This document shows positions 8,262 to 17,568 of a DNA stretch of 64,000 nucleotides, one piece after another. The notes under the pieces are model-generated. The model made no database searches, was not told the DNA's origin, and worked only from the letters and a program-made list of their open reading frames with translations. Source of the DNA: Shewanella piezotolerans WP3 (GTDB taxonomy: Bacteria > Pseudomonadota > Gammaproteobacteria > Enterobacterales > Shewanellaceae). The translations under genes and the position numbers were made by a program. Every line of letters starts with the position of its first letter. Within the stretch, counting starts at the first letter, position 1. The stretch spans positions 2,957,501-3,021,500 of the forward strand of contig NC_011566.1 of NCBI RefSeq assembly GCF_000014885.1, in the 5' to 3' direction.

Positions 8262-10310
8262 TTAGATTGAGTACTTAATGTTGAACGACACATAGTCTCG
8301 ATCAGCCATAGCATTCGTTGTTCCTACACCACCAAAGAATGTGTTGTAAGAGATATCTGCACCCCATTTACTTTGGTAATCAAAAGCGACGCCCAAGGCG
8401 ACGGATTTCTTACCTTCAGTAAATAGGAACATTGGATCCGGCGTAATTCCGTCAACATCGTGAGAGAAAATAACTCGTGGTGCGACATTCACCCCACCCC
8501 ATACGTTGTTATAGTCCGCTTTAGCAACTAGACGATAACCCCAAGCAAAATCAGTTGGGAATGGGTTGGTTTCAGGGCCATTATGCAGCGCCTCGATTAT
8601 GCCCGGCATATCAGGGTTACCACCTGAACGTGCAGTGCCAGGACCGTTGAGACGAAGCTCGTCAAAGCTCGGCATATCATGGATCCATACACCACCAATC
8701 TCAGCCAACATAGTTAGGTTATCTGTACCTAATGTTGGACCGAATAGATGTGTGAATGTGGTTTGAGCTTGAGTGGTATCTAAACGAATGAAGCCTTCAG
8801 CATATTCACCTGGACCATAGTTTTCGACTTGTGAAATACCATCGAGATCTGGGCGAAGGCCCGCATTAGCCAATTGTTGAGGCATAGCAGCAAAAAGCAG
8901 CTCAACATCATCAATCTGCAACGGCTCATCCAAGCGATGTGCAACTTCACCAGCAAAAGAAGTGTCACCAAGTAATGTGTTAAAACTAAAGCCCATTAAT
9001 TGAATATCTTCTGGGTAAACAATCTGCGCCTTAGAGAAAGTCTCTAATGCTAACAAATCTTCTCGAGTCATGGCTTCGCCAGACTGTGCTTTACCGCCTA
9101 GGCGTTGTAAATCTCGGCCAATCGCTTCTTGTGTAAAGTTCGCAGTTGTTCCACTGATCAATGGACGACGGCTATGGTAGTTCATGTAGTACAAGCCAAA
9201 CTCAGTTTCACCAAGCTGCGGCGCGTAATAACCGACTTTCACACCCCACTGACCGTCATCACTTGCTGACGCATCGTCTTCGACCAACGTGGCTTTTGTT
9301 GGATACGCAAGTGCGAGTTGCGCTAGTGTCGCGCCATCAACTTGACCTGAACCAACCATACCCACTAATGCATTGTATTCAGATAGTAGGAAATCGAGAT
9401 TCATATCTGGATTTGCGTTAAAACCTAACTGTGCATTTTGGTTGTAACCGCCGTAACCCGCGAAATCATTAGTAGAAAAAATAGAGCCCGGTGTTGGAAC
9501 CCATACAGGCTGCCAATCATACTGGTAAAAACCTTCTACAGACAGATCGTCCGTGATCCCAAAAGAGGCCCAAACCATACCTTGTGGACGGAATGCTTCT
9601 TTAAGTTCTGCACCCGGTGCATTCAAGATATTTAAATCCACAGCATTGATCGAGCTAATACCATGGGCGATAAGAGTACTCTCACCCCATGAAACCACCT
9701 GATTACCAACGCGAACAGATAAAGGGTTTGCGCCATCATTAAAATCGAAATCCGCATAGACAAATGCATCTAGTAATCGGATATCTTTACATTGAACTTC
9801 CGATGCCTTGCTATCTTCACATGGGTCAAACTCTTTCCCTGTAAGAGGGTCGTTAAAGTCATAACTGCCATCGTTTAGCTTACGATCATAAAAGTACATA
9901 GCACGGGCAAACACACCAAAGTTCTGATATTTTAAGGATAATTCATGCAAACCTTTAAATATTTCAGAAGTCGTATCGCCTTGCGAATAAAGTAAGTTAC
10001 TTAAATCACCATTACTTGAATAGGAACCAGGCTGAGCCCAAATTTCTGCGGAACTGTATTTGGTGTTGCCAAATGCAGAATAACCTGACCAGTCAAACTG
10101 AGGCTGATTCACCTTACCAATTTGATTTTCCCAATCTCGCCCTTCTACTCGCCAACTCGCACCAGCAGTCCAGGTTGAATCAAATGTTCCTTCTACTTCG
10201 CCCCAATTAAATGAGACTGCATTGGCACTTGTTGACATGCCAAAACCGAGCGCCGCGACTATCCCCAAAGCGAGCGTCGACTTATTAAAGCCGTTCTTAA
10301 CCTTTTTCAT
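8262..10310 (-). CDS. DUF1302 outer-membrane beta-barrel protein
   Basis: 682-residue outer-membrane protein of the DUF1302 family, the first gene of the four-gene operon. I place the start at the ATG of MKKVKNGFNK, with GGAGA upstream; the open frame runs 37 codons further but without signal-peptide logic. The signal peptide ends MSTSANA (residue 31). The mature protein opens VSFNWGEVEGTFDSTWTAG, a family hallmark, is rich in alternating aromatic and glycine strands, and ends SFNIKYSI as expected for a barrel strand. A cysteine pair (near residues 165 and 174) may form a disulphide. DUF1302 proteins are proposed channels or docking barrels for lipid-like molecules. Together with DUF1329 and RND partners this suggests a trans-envelope route; the cargo cannot be read from the sequence. 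Confidence 0.88.
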   Translation of the reverse strand: MKKVKNGFNKSTLALGIVAALGFGMSTSANAVSFNWGEVEGTFDSTWTAGASWRVEGRDWENQIGKVNQPQFDWSGYSAFGNTKYSSAEIWAQPGSYSSNGDLSNLLYSQGDTTSEIFKGLHELSLKYQNFGVFARAMYFYDRKLNDGSYDFNDPLTGKEFDPCEDSKASEVQCKDIRLLDAFVYADFDFNDGANPLSVRVGNQVVSWGESTLIAHGISSINAVDLNILNAPGAELKEAFRPQGMVWASFGITDDLSVEGFYQYDWQPVWVPTPGSIFSTNDFAGYGGYNQNAQLGFNANPDMNLDFLLSEYNALVGMVGSGQVDGATLAQLALAYPTKATLVEDDASASDDGQWGVKVGYYAPQLGETEFGLYYMNYHSRRPLISGTTANFTQEAIGRDLQRLGGKAQSGEAMTREDLLALETFSKAQIVYPEDIQLMGFSFNTLLGDTSFAGEVAHRLDEPLQIDDVELLFAAMPQQLANAGLRPDLDGISQVENYGPGEYAEGFIRLDTTQAQTTFTHLFGPTLGTDNLTMLAEIGGVWIHDMPSFDELRLNGPGTARSGGNPDMPGIIEALHNGPETNPFPTDFAWGYRLVAKADYNNVWGGVNVAPRVIFSHDVDGITPDPMFLFTEGKKSVALGVAFDYQSKWGADISYNTFFGGVGTTNAMADRDYVSFNIKYSI

Positions 10311-10628
10311 TTTAGCTTCTCTCCGTAACCTGCTGGATTCTTTTGTTATAGGAATTGATAACCAACATACTGTTAGCTTACAGGTAACACCATTGTTACA
10401 GCATTTATACGTGGTGAGCAAGGATGAAATAGTGAAAATCTTTAAAAGATTTCGCTATTTTACAAGGATTTAGCAAGGTGGTTTGAGGAGTGTATTTAAA
10501 TCAGATTTACATAATATAAAGAGATTGGCATTTAGTTAATATATATTATTTAATAACAATACCTTATCTAAATTAACAGATAGCTAAAGCACTGCGTTTA
10601 AAGTAATCGACCGTTTTAAGTAATTACT
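10311..10628. promoter_or_regulatory. Promoter region of the DUF1302 operon with an imperfect dyad
   Basis: The 318-base spacer contains no convincing gene. A long imperfect inverted repeat lies at 10427-10460: left arm AAATAGTGAAAATC, right arm GATTTCGCTATTT, loop TTTAAAA. It is about 120 bases upstream of the DUF1302 start and is a candidate operator or leader hairpin for the envelope operon. The remainder is AT-rich with no strong consensus promoter that I can name. Confidence 0.4.
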
Positions 10629-10859
10629 CTAAATCTTATTCAGTTGGATCAAGTTTCCTTGACTATCAACCACCATTTCGAAGTATGCTTTTATGCCTGA
10701 GCGAGTAAAAAACGGTCTAAAATGTCTTGCGCTTATCCACAACGTTCTTCCTGCTAAATCGACAACCTCCACTTTAGTGACTTGACCACGGTAGTAAGGT
10801 AAAAAATCTTCATAACTGATGTTAAGAGGGAACTGGAAAACTTGATTTGATTGTTGCAC
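10629..10859 (-). CDS. DUF2835 family small protein
   Basis: 76-residue protein matching the DUF2835 family, seen mostly in gammaproteobacteria and of unknown function. The core YYRGQVTKVEVVDLAGRTLW followed by SARHFRPFFTRSGI is typical. It has no signal peptide or membrane segment, so it is probably cytoplasmic. The start is a GTG (frame opens VQQSNQVFQF) with no clear Shine-Dalgarno, so it may depend on coupling to upstream translation. It follows pepN by 85 bases, separated by a strong hairpin at 10889-10920. Confidence 0.75.
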   Translation of the reverse strand: MQQSNQVFQFPLNISYEDFLPYYRGQVTKVEVVDLAGRTLWISARHFRPFFTRSGIKAYFEMVVDSQGNLIQLNKI

Positions 10860-10888
10860 GTGGAGTTCTCGAATATTTATTAAATGCC

Positions 10889-10920
10889 AGCTTAAACAGG
10901 GCTACTGCCCTGGATAAGCT
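10889..10920 (-). terminator. Stable stem-loop after pepN
   Basis: Nested stems AGCTTA/TAAGCT (10889-10894 with 10915-10920) and CAGGGC/GCCCTG (10897-10902 with 10907-10912) form a 12 bp hairpin 25 bases past the pepN stop. The leftward strand after it is AT-rich but lacks a proper U-run, so it may stabilise the pepN message or terminate only partly before the DUF2835 gene. Confidence 0.45.
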
Positions 10921-10944
10921 GAGATTTTACTTTTTCTTATGACA

Positions 10945-13506
10945 TTATGAAAGTGCTTTGGTCACCTTCTCATAGAGGTCTTTAGACAGTTCATCTATTG
11001 CCAAAATACTCTCTAAAGACTTACGCATTAACGCCTGCCTTTCTAGATCAAACTTTTTAAATTGTATAAGCGGTGTAATAATCCTAGCCGCGACCTGCGG
11101 ATTCACTTTATTGAGTTTGATAATCGCTTTAGTCAAAAAGTCATATCCTTTTGCATCTTTACGATGAAATTCAAAGGTATTGGCTGCTGCAAACACGCCA
11201 ATCAAAGAGCGCACTCGGTTTGGGTTAGACATGGAAAAACCTTCGTGTTGCAAAAGCTTTTCAAGTTGCTCAATACAACCCTCATTGGCAAATGTAGCAT
11301 GTAAACTAAACCACTTATCCATTGCTAATGGCGTCTCTACCCAGCGAGATTCATATGCCGTCATTAACGCTGTTCGCTCACTAGAGCAGTCACTATTCAA
11401 CGCGGTTAGCGCCCCTAAAGTGTCAGTCATGTTATCAGCAGTTCCAAACTGTTGTTCTGCAATATAGCGGTAGCTATCATCCACCTTAAGCAATAAACTT
11501 AGGCAGGTATTTTTAAGAGCACGAGCATCTGCACTATCGGTGCTTTGTAGCTGCCTGACTTTAGCGAGCAGTTCATCTTCACAACCTTGTGCTATTTCAT
11601 TGACTGCAAACTGACGTGCAATAGCAAGGCTATCTAGGTCGACACTCTCTGTTTGCTCTATCAGCGAACTTGCACTTGTCAGGGTAAGAATTTCAGCCAT
11701 TAGTGCTTCATTTAACGATTCAGATAAAAGAACGCCTTTAAAGCCATCAACAAGTCGGCTATCTATATGCATCGCTTTGCCATTTTGCAAATTATCTACA
11801 CACTGCCAAATTGACTGACTAAATAAAGATACAGATGCCTCCCACTTCGCCACTTCACTGTTAGCGAAACGCATTAAATGCAGTAACTGCTCAATTGAGT
11901 AATCAAATTCCAATTTTACCGGCGCTGAGAAATCTTGTAATAATGAAGCTACGGGTCTGCTTTTAATATTCTCAAAAACAAAATTTTGAGTTTGCTGTTT
12001 AAAATCTAATACCTGATTGACGAGACTGTTACCCTCGCTATCAATCAGCTCGATATCAAATGGAATATGCTGTGGCAATTTGTCCGTTTGGCCAGGAGTA
12101 TCGGGTGTTTCTTGAGATAATGTTAAGCAGTAGCTATTAGTTGAATCATCATAAGATTCTGTAGCAGTGACTTGAGGAGTGCCAGCTTGGCTATACCAAA
12201 GGCGGAACTGACCTAAATCAACTTGACTGGCATCTTCCATTGCCGCGACAAAATCATCGCAAGTCACAGCTTGGCCGTCATGCCTGTTAAAGTACAACGC
12301 CATCCCTGCTTGGAACTTATCTTCCCCTAACAAGGTATGCATCATTCGAATCACTTCAGCCCCCTTGTTATACACTGTAACGGTATAGAAATTATTCATC
12401 TCTATTACTGATTCAGGGCGTATAGGATGAGCCATTGGGCCAGAGTCTTCAGCAAACTGCTGGTTTTTCATCACTTTAATAGCATGAATACGATTAACAG
12501 CTCGAGAGCCAACATCAGAACTAAACTCTTGATCTCGAAAAACGGTTAGCCCCTCTTTTAAGCTCAATTGGAACCAATCACGACAAGTTACTCTGTTACC
12601 GGTCCAATTATGAAAATACTCATGACCAACTACAGACTCGATCCCATGGTAATCATCATCAGTAGCAGAGGCTTTATCTGCCAACACATATTTGGTATTA
12701 AATACATTCAGCCCCTTATTTTCCATCGCACCCATATTGAAAAAATCAACGGCTACTATCATATAAATATCGAGATCGTATTCAAGATTAAAACGAGTTT
12801 CATCCCATTGCATTGATTTCTTTAATGATGCAATTGCATGGTGAGCTTTATGAAGATTGCCTTTATCGACAAAAACCTGCAGCTTAACGGCTCTATCGCT
12901 ACGGGTGATATATTCATCTTCTAATAGGTCAAAATCACCTGCAACTAATGCAAAAAGATAAGCCGGTTTGGGAAACGGATCATGCCATTTAACGTAATGT
13001 AAACCGCCTTCCAAATCACCACTTTCAACAAGATTACCGTTACTTAACAAAAATGGAAATGCAGTTTTGTTTGCTTCTATGCGTACGGTATAAATAGCTA
13101 GAACGTCAGGTCTATCAAGAAAGTAAGTAATACGCCTAAACCCTTCAGCTTCACACTGAGTGCAGTAAGCTCCATCAGACATGTATAAGCCTTCTAGACT
13201 GGTGTTTGACTCAGGATCGACGACAGAGACTATTTCCAACTCAAAAGTTTGCTCTTCTGTATCGATAATCAGTTGACCGTTTTTCTCTGTATATGCGCTC
13301 TCAACACCGTTTATTTTAACTGACTTTAAGTTAATATCTTCGCCATCTAGTTTTAATGGCTGCTGGTGTTCACCCACTCTTTCGATTGAGCTAGTCGCTT
13401 GAATTACAGAATTCTCACCCGCTAAAGAGATATCCAAATCCAAGTGTGTGATTTGAAAAAGTGGTGCTTGATAGTCTTTTAGGTACTTAGCTTGTGGTTG
13501 TGTCAT
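10945..13506 (-). CDS. pepN: Aminopeptidase N (M1 family)
   Basis: Zinc aminopeptidase of 853 residues (about 870 in E. coli) that trims N-terminal amino acids from peptides in the cytoplasm, completing protein turnover. The exopeptidase motif GAMEN is at residues 259-263. The zinc site HEYFHNWTGN starts at 295 (ligands His295 and His299, catalytic Glu296), with the third ligand Glu318 in LKEGLTVFRD. The C-terminal half (from about 540) is the helical domain of bacterial PepN. The start ATG follows the terminator of prc by about 35 bases, so it has its own promoter or relies on read-through. Identity is certain. Confidence 0.97.
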   Translation of the reverse strand: MTQPQAKYLKDYQAPLFQITHLDLDISLAGENSVIQATSSIERVGEHQQPLKLDGEDINLKSVKINGVESAYTEKNGQLIIDTEEQTFELEIVSVVDPESNTSLEGLYMSDGAYCTQCEAEGFRRITYFLDRPDVLAIYTVRIEANKTAFPFLLSNGNLVESGDLEGGLHYVKWHDPFPKPAYLFALVAGDFDLLEDEYITRSDRAVKLQVFVDKGNLHKAHHAIASLKKSMQWDETRFNLEYDLDIYMIVAVDFFNMGAMENKGLNVFNTKYVLADKASATDDDYHGIESVVGHEYFHNWTGNRVTCRDWFQLSLKEGLTVFRDQEFSSDVGSRAVNRIHAIKVMKNQQFAEDSGPMAHPIRPESVIEMNNFYTVTVYNKGAEVIRMMHTLLGEDKFQAGMALYFNRHDGQAVTCDDFVAAMEDASQVDLGQFRLWYSQAGTPQVTATESYDDSTNSYCLTLSQETPDTPGQTDKLPQHIPFDIELIDSEGNSLVNQVLDFKQQTQNFVFENIKSRPVASLLQDFSAPVKLEFDYSIEQLLHLMRFANSEVAKWEASVSLFSQSIWQCVDNLQNGKAMHIDSRLVDGFKGVLLSESLNEALMAEILTLTSASSLIEQTESVDLDSLAIARQFAVNEIAQGCEDELLAKVRQLQSTDSADARALKNTCLSLLLKVDDSYRYIAEQQFGTADNMTDTLGALTALNSDCSSERTALMTAYESRWVETPLAMDKWFSLHATFANEGCIEQLEKLLQHEGFSMSNPNRVRSLIGVFAAANTFEFHRKDAKGYDFLTKAIIKLNKVNPQVAARIITPLIQFKKFDLERQALMRKSLESILAIDELSKDLYEKVTKALS

Positions 13507-13539
13507 TGTAGGCCTACTAATTCCATTTTTAAGTTAAAA

Positions 13540-13562
13540 AAAACGCGCTAATAGCGCGTTTT
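13540..13562 (-). terminator. Rho-independent terminator of prc
   Basis: A 9 bp stem AAAACGCGC/GCGCGTTTT (13540-13548 with 13554-13562, loop taata) lies just past the prc stop. The leftward transcript runs on into eight U residues. Strong intrinsic terminator separating prc from pepN. Confidence 0.88.
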
Positions 13563-13580
13563 ATAATCTGCAGTGAGCGA

Positions 13581-15623
13581 CTAATTTTGATTTTTAGCCA
13601 CTTTCTCAATATCAACTAAATCGAGAGTGATGTATGCCGTTTCATCGAGAAATGCATCGGTCTTGTCAGCATCGTCTTCTATATCATCTAACGATTTAAC
13701 CACTTCGAGGCCTTCACGGACTCGCCTTTCGTTTTCGCGATCGAGTTGCTTCTTATCGTTCTCATCACGCTCAGCAAGACGTTCACTTTCAACTAACGAT
13801 ACCGTTTTGTCGTTATGGTTAGCTTTAAACTCTTCGATATCTTGGAAGATATAGCCGAATTCAACGTCTGTTTTAATTCGCTGTTGATGCTTGCTATCAA
13901 GATTTTGAATCAACTGTGGATAGATCTCGCTTAACGTACCGTACTGCGCCACTGGCACCTTGTCCCATGGCAGTGCATTCTCTTCTTCTGCTTCACCGTA
14001 CTCACCAGGCTCTAGAGCACTTGGAAATGGAATGTCCGGTGTCACACCTTTTAGCTGAGTACTGCCACCATTAATACGATAGAACTTCGCGATTGTATAC
14101 TGTACATGCCCTATTGGTTTCTCATACATATCGTAGATTCTGCCAAGGCTCTTATGCTGTTGCACGGTGCCTTTACCGAATGTAGATTCACCTACAATCA
14201 GAGCACGATCATAGTCTTGCAGTGCTGCGGCAAAAATCTCTGACGCAGAAGCACTATAGCGATCAACCATCACCGTTAATGGACCGTCATAGGTGACTCG
14301 GCCATCATTATCTCTATTTTGAGAAACTCGACCATTAGCATCACGAATTTGTACTACGGGTCCTTGCTCAATAAACAAACCTGTAAGCAATGTCGCTTCA
14401 GTAAGCGCACCGCCACCATTACCACGTAAATCGATAATGATACCTTCAACTTTAGCCTCTTTAAGCTCTGCAAGCTCTTTAGAAACATCCTTTGAAAGGT
14501 TCATATAGAAACCTGGGATTTGAATAACACCGACCTTGCGGTTAGCGTATGGTCCCTCCGACGGCTCGACAACTTTTGAGGTAGCAGCACGGTCTTCTAA
14601 ACGTATCTTGTCTCGTACGATAGTCAGTTCAAAAGGCTTAGCACTGGAACCACCTTTATTAGGCAAGATCTCTAAAACAACTTTACTGCCTTTAGGACCT
14701 TTAATTAACTCGACAACATCGTCTAAACGCCAACCGATAACATCTACAATTTTCTCGCCTTCTTGGCCTACACCAACAATTTTGTCTTCAGGCGACAACT
14801 TCTCACTGGTTGCTGCTGGACCGCCAGCAACTAGGCTTTTAATGACGGTGTAATCATCATCAACTTGAAGTACCGCACCAATGCCCTCAAGGCTTAAATT
14901 CATCTCCATCTGGAAACGCTCTGCATTTCGTGGCGATAAATAGCTGGTATGCGGCTCAACAGTTCTCGCAAATGCGTTCATAACACCTTGGAAAACGTCT
15001 TCGCTGTGAGTTTGACTTAGACGCTTGATTGAGTTGTTGTAACGCTTGGATAAAATAGTGACGATTTCATCCCATTTTTTACCCGTCAACGTTAAGTTTA
15101 ACGCATCGTACTTGACGCGTTGACGCCAAAGTTCGTTTAACTCAGCTTCAGTTTTAGGCCAAGCGGCGTCTTTACGGTCGAATTCATAAGCATCGCCAGC
15201 CACATCAAACTTCATCTCTTCGTCTAATAAAGAGAGTGCATAGGCGAATCGTTCATAGCGGCGTTTTTGAATCACTTCGAACATTGCATAGGCTTGCTGC
15301 AGATCGCCACTTTTCAACATATCGTCAAATTGAGTGGAATAAGCCATAAAGCTGTCAACGTCTGACTGCAGTAGCACATTCTTACGATAATCCAACTGTT
15401 TCAGGTATCGTTCGAACACTTGCTTTGAAAACGCATCGTCCATTTCAAAACGATGGTAATGGGAACGGGTGAACAAACCAGTGACGCGTTTACTCGCCAC
15501 TTTATGTTGGGGTTCCTGCTTTAAAGCAGGTAACTCGCTGAATTGAATAGTAGGGCTAACAGCCCACGCCGAGAATCCTACAAAAATACTGGCGATAGAT
15601 ACAGCCAGAGACATTTTCCGCAT
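13581..15623 (-). CDS. prc: Carboxy-terminal processing protease Prc (tail-specific protease, S41A)
   Basis: Periplasmic serine protease that degrades or trims proteins with nonpolar C-termini and controls peptidoglycan hydrolases. I start at the ATG of MRKMSLAVSI (680 residues); two TTG codons directly upstream (15626, 15629) are also possible because AAGGAG lies 4-11 bases before them. A signal peptide ends near SAWA. A PDZ domain spans roughly residues 240-330 (LEGIGAVLQVDDDYTVI). The S41 core contains LRGNGGGALTEA, the nucleophile Ser459 in SASASEIFAAALQDY and the general base Lys484 in ESTFGKGTVQQ. The Ser-Lys spacing of 25 equals that of E. coli Prc. It follows proQ, the order also found in E. 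coli, and ends at a strong terminator. Confidence 0.97.
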   Translation of the reverse strand: MRKMSLAVSIASIFVGFSAWAVSPTIQFSELPALKQEPQHKVASKRVTGLFTRSHYHRFEMDDAFSKQVFERYLKQLDYRKNVLLQSDVDSFMAYSTQFDDMLKSGDLQQAYAMFEVIQKRRYERFAYALSLLDEEMKFDVAGDAYEFDRKDAAWPKTEAELNELWRQRVKYDALNLTLTGKKWDEIVTILSKRYNNSIKRLSQTHSEDVFQGVMNAFARTVEPHTSYLSPRNAERFQMEMNLSLEGIGAVLQVDDDYTVIKSLVAGGPAATSEKLSPEDKIVGVGQEGEKIVDVIGWRLDDVVELIKGPKGSKVVLEILPNKGGSSAKPFELTIVRDKIRLEDRAATSKVVEPSEGPYANRKVGVIQIPGFYMNLSKDVSKELAELKEAKVEGIIIDLRGNGGGALTEATLLTGLFIEQGPVVQIRDANGRVSQNRDNDGRVTYDGPLTVMVDRYSASASEIFAAALQDYDRALIVGESTFGKGTVQQHKSLGRIYDMYEKPIGHVQYTIAKFYRINGGSTQLKGVTPDIPFPSALEPGEYGEAEEENALPWDKVPVAQYGTLSEIYPQLIQNLDSKHQQRIKTDVEFGYIFQDIEEFKANHNDKTVSLVESERLAERDENDKKQLDRENERRVREGLEVVKSLDDIEDDADKTDAFLDETAYITLDLVDIEKVAKNQN

Positions 15624-15656
15624 CAACAAGTTACTCCTTTACATGCTTTTAAACCA

Positions 15657-16295
15657 TTACAGCAGTATGTATTCAGCTTTAACTTTTATCGTTAAACCAG
15701 AATCTAGCTGAACTTGAACATCTTCTTTTTTGATATCCAAAATAACACCAGCTACTGGCGCCTTACCTAGTTTGACGTTTACACGTTGATTTTTCTTCAA
15801 CTCTGTCAGTACCGCAGGCGTTAAAACTACTTCTGCTACTTTTTCTTTAACAGGTTTTGCGCTTGGCGCCGCTTTCGGTCTTCTAGCAACCGGTTTTTTA
15901 ACGGGTTTCTTAGCATTAGCTGCAGGTGCTGACGTTTTTCCTGCCTTAGCTATTCTTTTTGCTTTCGCTTTTTCCTGACTTTCTTTAAGTGTAGCTTGAG
16001 CATGGTCAACGTGCTCTTGTTCTAGCTCACCACAGGAATTACCATCTAAATCGATACGATGCGTACCGGCTTTAACACATTTAAGGTAACGCCAGCTGCT
16101 TGTGTATCTTCTTAAAGCGATTCTTAGTTGAGTCTTACTGACTTTAGAATCATCAGCTAACCTTTCCGCTAAATCTTGAAACAATCCGATTTTTAATGGC
16201 TTAGTTTCACCTTCAGCTATAAAGCATAAAGGAAATGTTTCATATAAGTACGCAAGAATAGCGTTGGTATCGGTCAACTTTTCTGTTGATTCCAT
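15657..16295 (-). CDS. proQ: RNA chaperone ProQ
   Basis: Global RNA-binding chaperone (FinO/ProQ domain) that stabilises small RNAs and 3' ends of messages. The protein has 212 residues from the ATG at 16295, which has GGAAG five bases upstream; a GTG four codons earlier lacks such a site. Residues 1-115 form the FinO fold (AILAYLYETFPLCF, LRIALRRYTSSWRYLKCV). A basic linker rich in Lys, Ala and Pro follows (about 118-155), then the Tudor-like C-terminal domain (KKNQRVNVKLGKAPVAGVI). It lies 33 bases upstream of prc, as in E. coli, and may be cotranscribed with it. Very secure. Confidence 0.95.
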   Translation of the reverse strand: MESTEKLTDTNAILAYLYETFPLCFIAEGETKPLKIGLFQDLAERLADDSKVSKTQLRIALRRYTSSWRYLKCVKAGTHRIDLDGNSCGELEQEHVDHAQATLKESQEKAKAKRIAKAGKTSAPAANAKKPVKKPVARRPKAAPSAKPVKEKVAEVVLTPAVLTELKKNQRVNVKLGKAPVAGVILDIKKEDVQVQLDSGLTIKVKAEYILL

Positions 16296-16581
16296 CTTTA
16301 CTTCCACAGTTTAAAAAAGGGACACCACCAAAAGAGTTTCTATCTCTCATCGATTTAAGTGTCGTTTATATTTGTCTGATTATGACCTAAAGAACAAATT
16401 AATAATGATTAACTTATGTTTTTTAGCGGCAAAATCAAACCTACCTTAGCAACAACCTATCATAAACGCTATTGCTTCGCTTTACCGAATAATCGCGATT
16501 TGAGATTTCATTGCTCAAACCGCTTATTATAGGGATGCATGAGATGATTGCGACCATCAATTAGCAAAAATTGGTCGTTGA

Positions 16582-17040
16582 TTAACCAAATAGGCAATTT
16601 TCGAGACTTTTCACCAAAGTTTCTACGCCTTGTTGATCGATTTCATCAAATCTTGATAACGATGGGCTATCAATATCCAGTACTCCGATAACATCACCAT
16701 TGCGTCGAAACGGAACAACCAATTCAGAAACGCTCGCGGAATCACACGCTATGTGGCCCACAAATTGATGAACATCAGCGATACGTTGTGTTTCATTTTT
16801 TTCAACCGCAGTACCACATACGCCTTTTCCTATCGGTATCCGAGTACATGCGACTTTCCCTTGAAAAGGGCCCAAAACAAGTTGCTCGTTCTTTAATAGG
16901 TAAAAGCCTACCCAATTAAGGTCAGTTAAATTATCATTTAACAGCGCAGAAAAATTGGCTAAAGCCGCTATTTGGTCATCTTCACCGCTCAATAAAGCGA
17001 TAACTTGACGATTCAACGTGTCATAAAATGACGCGGTCAT
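16582..17040 (-). CDS. msrC: Free methionine-(R)-sulfoxide reductase (GAF domain)
   Basis: Reduces free methionine-R-sulfoxide using thioredoxin, repairing oxidised methionine in the cytoplasm. The 152-residue protein is one GAF domain. The three redox cysteines are present with the same spacing as the E. coli enzyme (intervals 10 and 24): Cys65 (VACTRIP), Cys75 (GVCGTAV) and Cys99 (HIACDSA). I choose the ATG at 17040 because AGGGG lies six bases upstream; the ATG two codons earlier overlaps that site. Its neighbours proQ and letA are also its neighbours in E. coli, where it is called yebR. Confidence 0.94.
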   Translation of the reverse strand: MTASFYDTLNRQVIALLSGEDDQIAALANFSALLNDNLTDLNWVGFYLLKNEQLVLGPFQGKVACTRIPIGKGVCGTAVEKNETQRIADVHQFVGHIACDSASVSELVVPFRRNGDVIGVLDIDSPSLSRFDEIDQQGVETLVKSLENCLFG

Positions 17041-17135
17041 ATACATCCCCTAAACAAAATCATCGATAAAACTAAGTAAATTTGCAGCATCTTATCAAGA
17101 TGCAACATATTTAGAAGACTGATACTCTGTTTTTT

Positions 17136-17417
17136 TTAGTCTAAATTAGTCTTTTTCGACACTTTCTTAGCCGGAGCTTTACTTACCGCTGCCCCACCTT
17201 TAAGTAAAGATTGAAGTTCATCTTTATGCTGCGCTAAGAAAAACCCAAGCTTTTCAATATCATTATCTTCCAACCCTAGTTCAGGGTTAGTCAAGAAAGG
17301 AATTAAGTTGTCAGCGATATCAAGCATCTTATCGTAGGCATCAGCCTCCTTTTTCGATGTGAAAGTCATCTTTTCAACCCCTTCTCTAACTACGACAAAT
17401 TTGGTTATAACGGCCAT
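17136..17417 (-). CDS. yebG: YebG family SOS-induced protein
   Basis: 93-residue DNA-damage-inducible protein of unknown biochemical role. MAVITKFVVVREGVEKMTF followed by TSKKEADAYDKMLD is almost identical in pattern to E. coli YebG. The C-terminus is Lys/Ala-rich (KAPAKKVSKKTNLD). I start at the ATG of MAVITK rather than the earlier in-frame codon, because homologues start there and a perfect LexA box lies 14 bases upstream, which would cover the transcription start. It is divergent from the letA genes. Family assignment is secure; function is unknown also in E. coli. Confidence 0.92.
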   Translation of the reverse strand: MAVITKFVVVREGVEKMTFTSKKEADAYDKMLDIADNLIPFLTNPELGLEDNDIEKLGFFLAQHKDELQSLLKGGAAVSKAPAKKVSKKTNLD

Positions 17418-17430
17418 AATCAATCTCGCA

Positions 17431-17446
17431 CTGTTTTTATATACAG
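17431..17446. promoter_or_regulatory. LexA (SOS) box of yebG
   Basis: CTGT-TTTTATAT-ACAG is an exact match to the gammaproteobacterial LexA operator CTGT-N8-ACAG, with flanking A and TA as in strong sites. It lies 14 bases upstream of the yebG ATG. It is about 120 bases from the divergent letA gene, so it probably controls yebG only. Confidence 0.92.
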
Positions 17447-17568
17447 TAAAGAGTCTCACATATTGAAGTTCTTATGCAAGTTTTCTTGAAAACCTGATAC
17501 GCTTATAGCGATAAGGACTCTGTAATAATCAAATGCATACGATTATTTGAGCCTACGTTTATAGCAAT

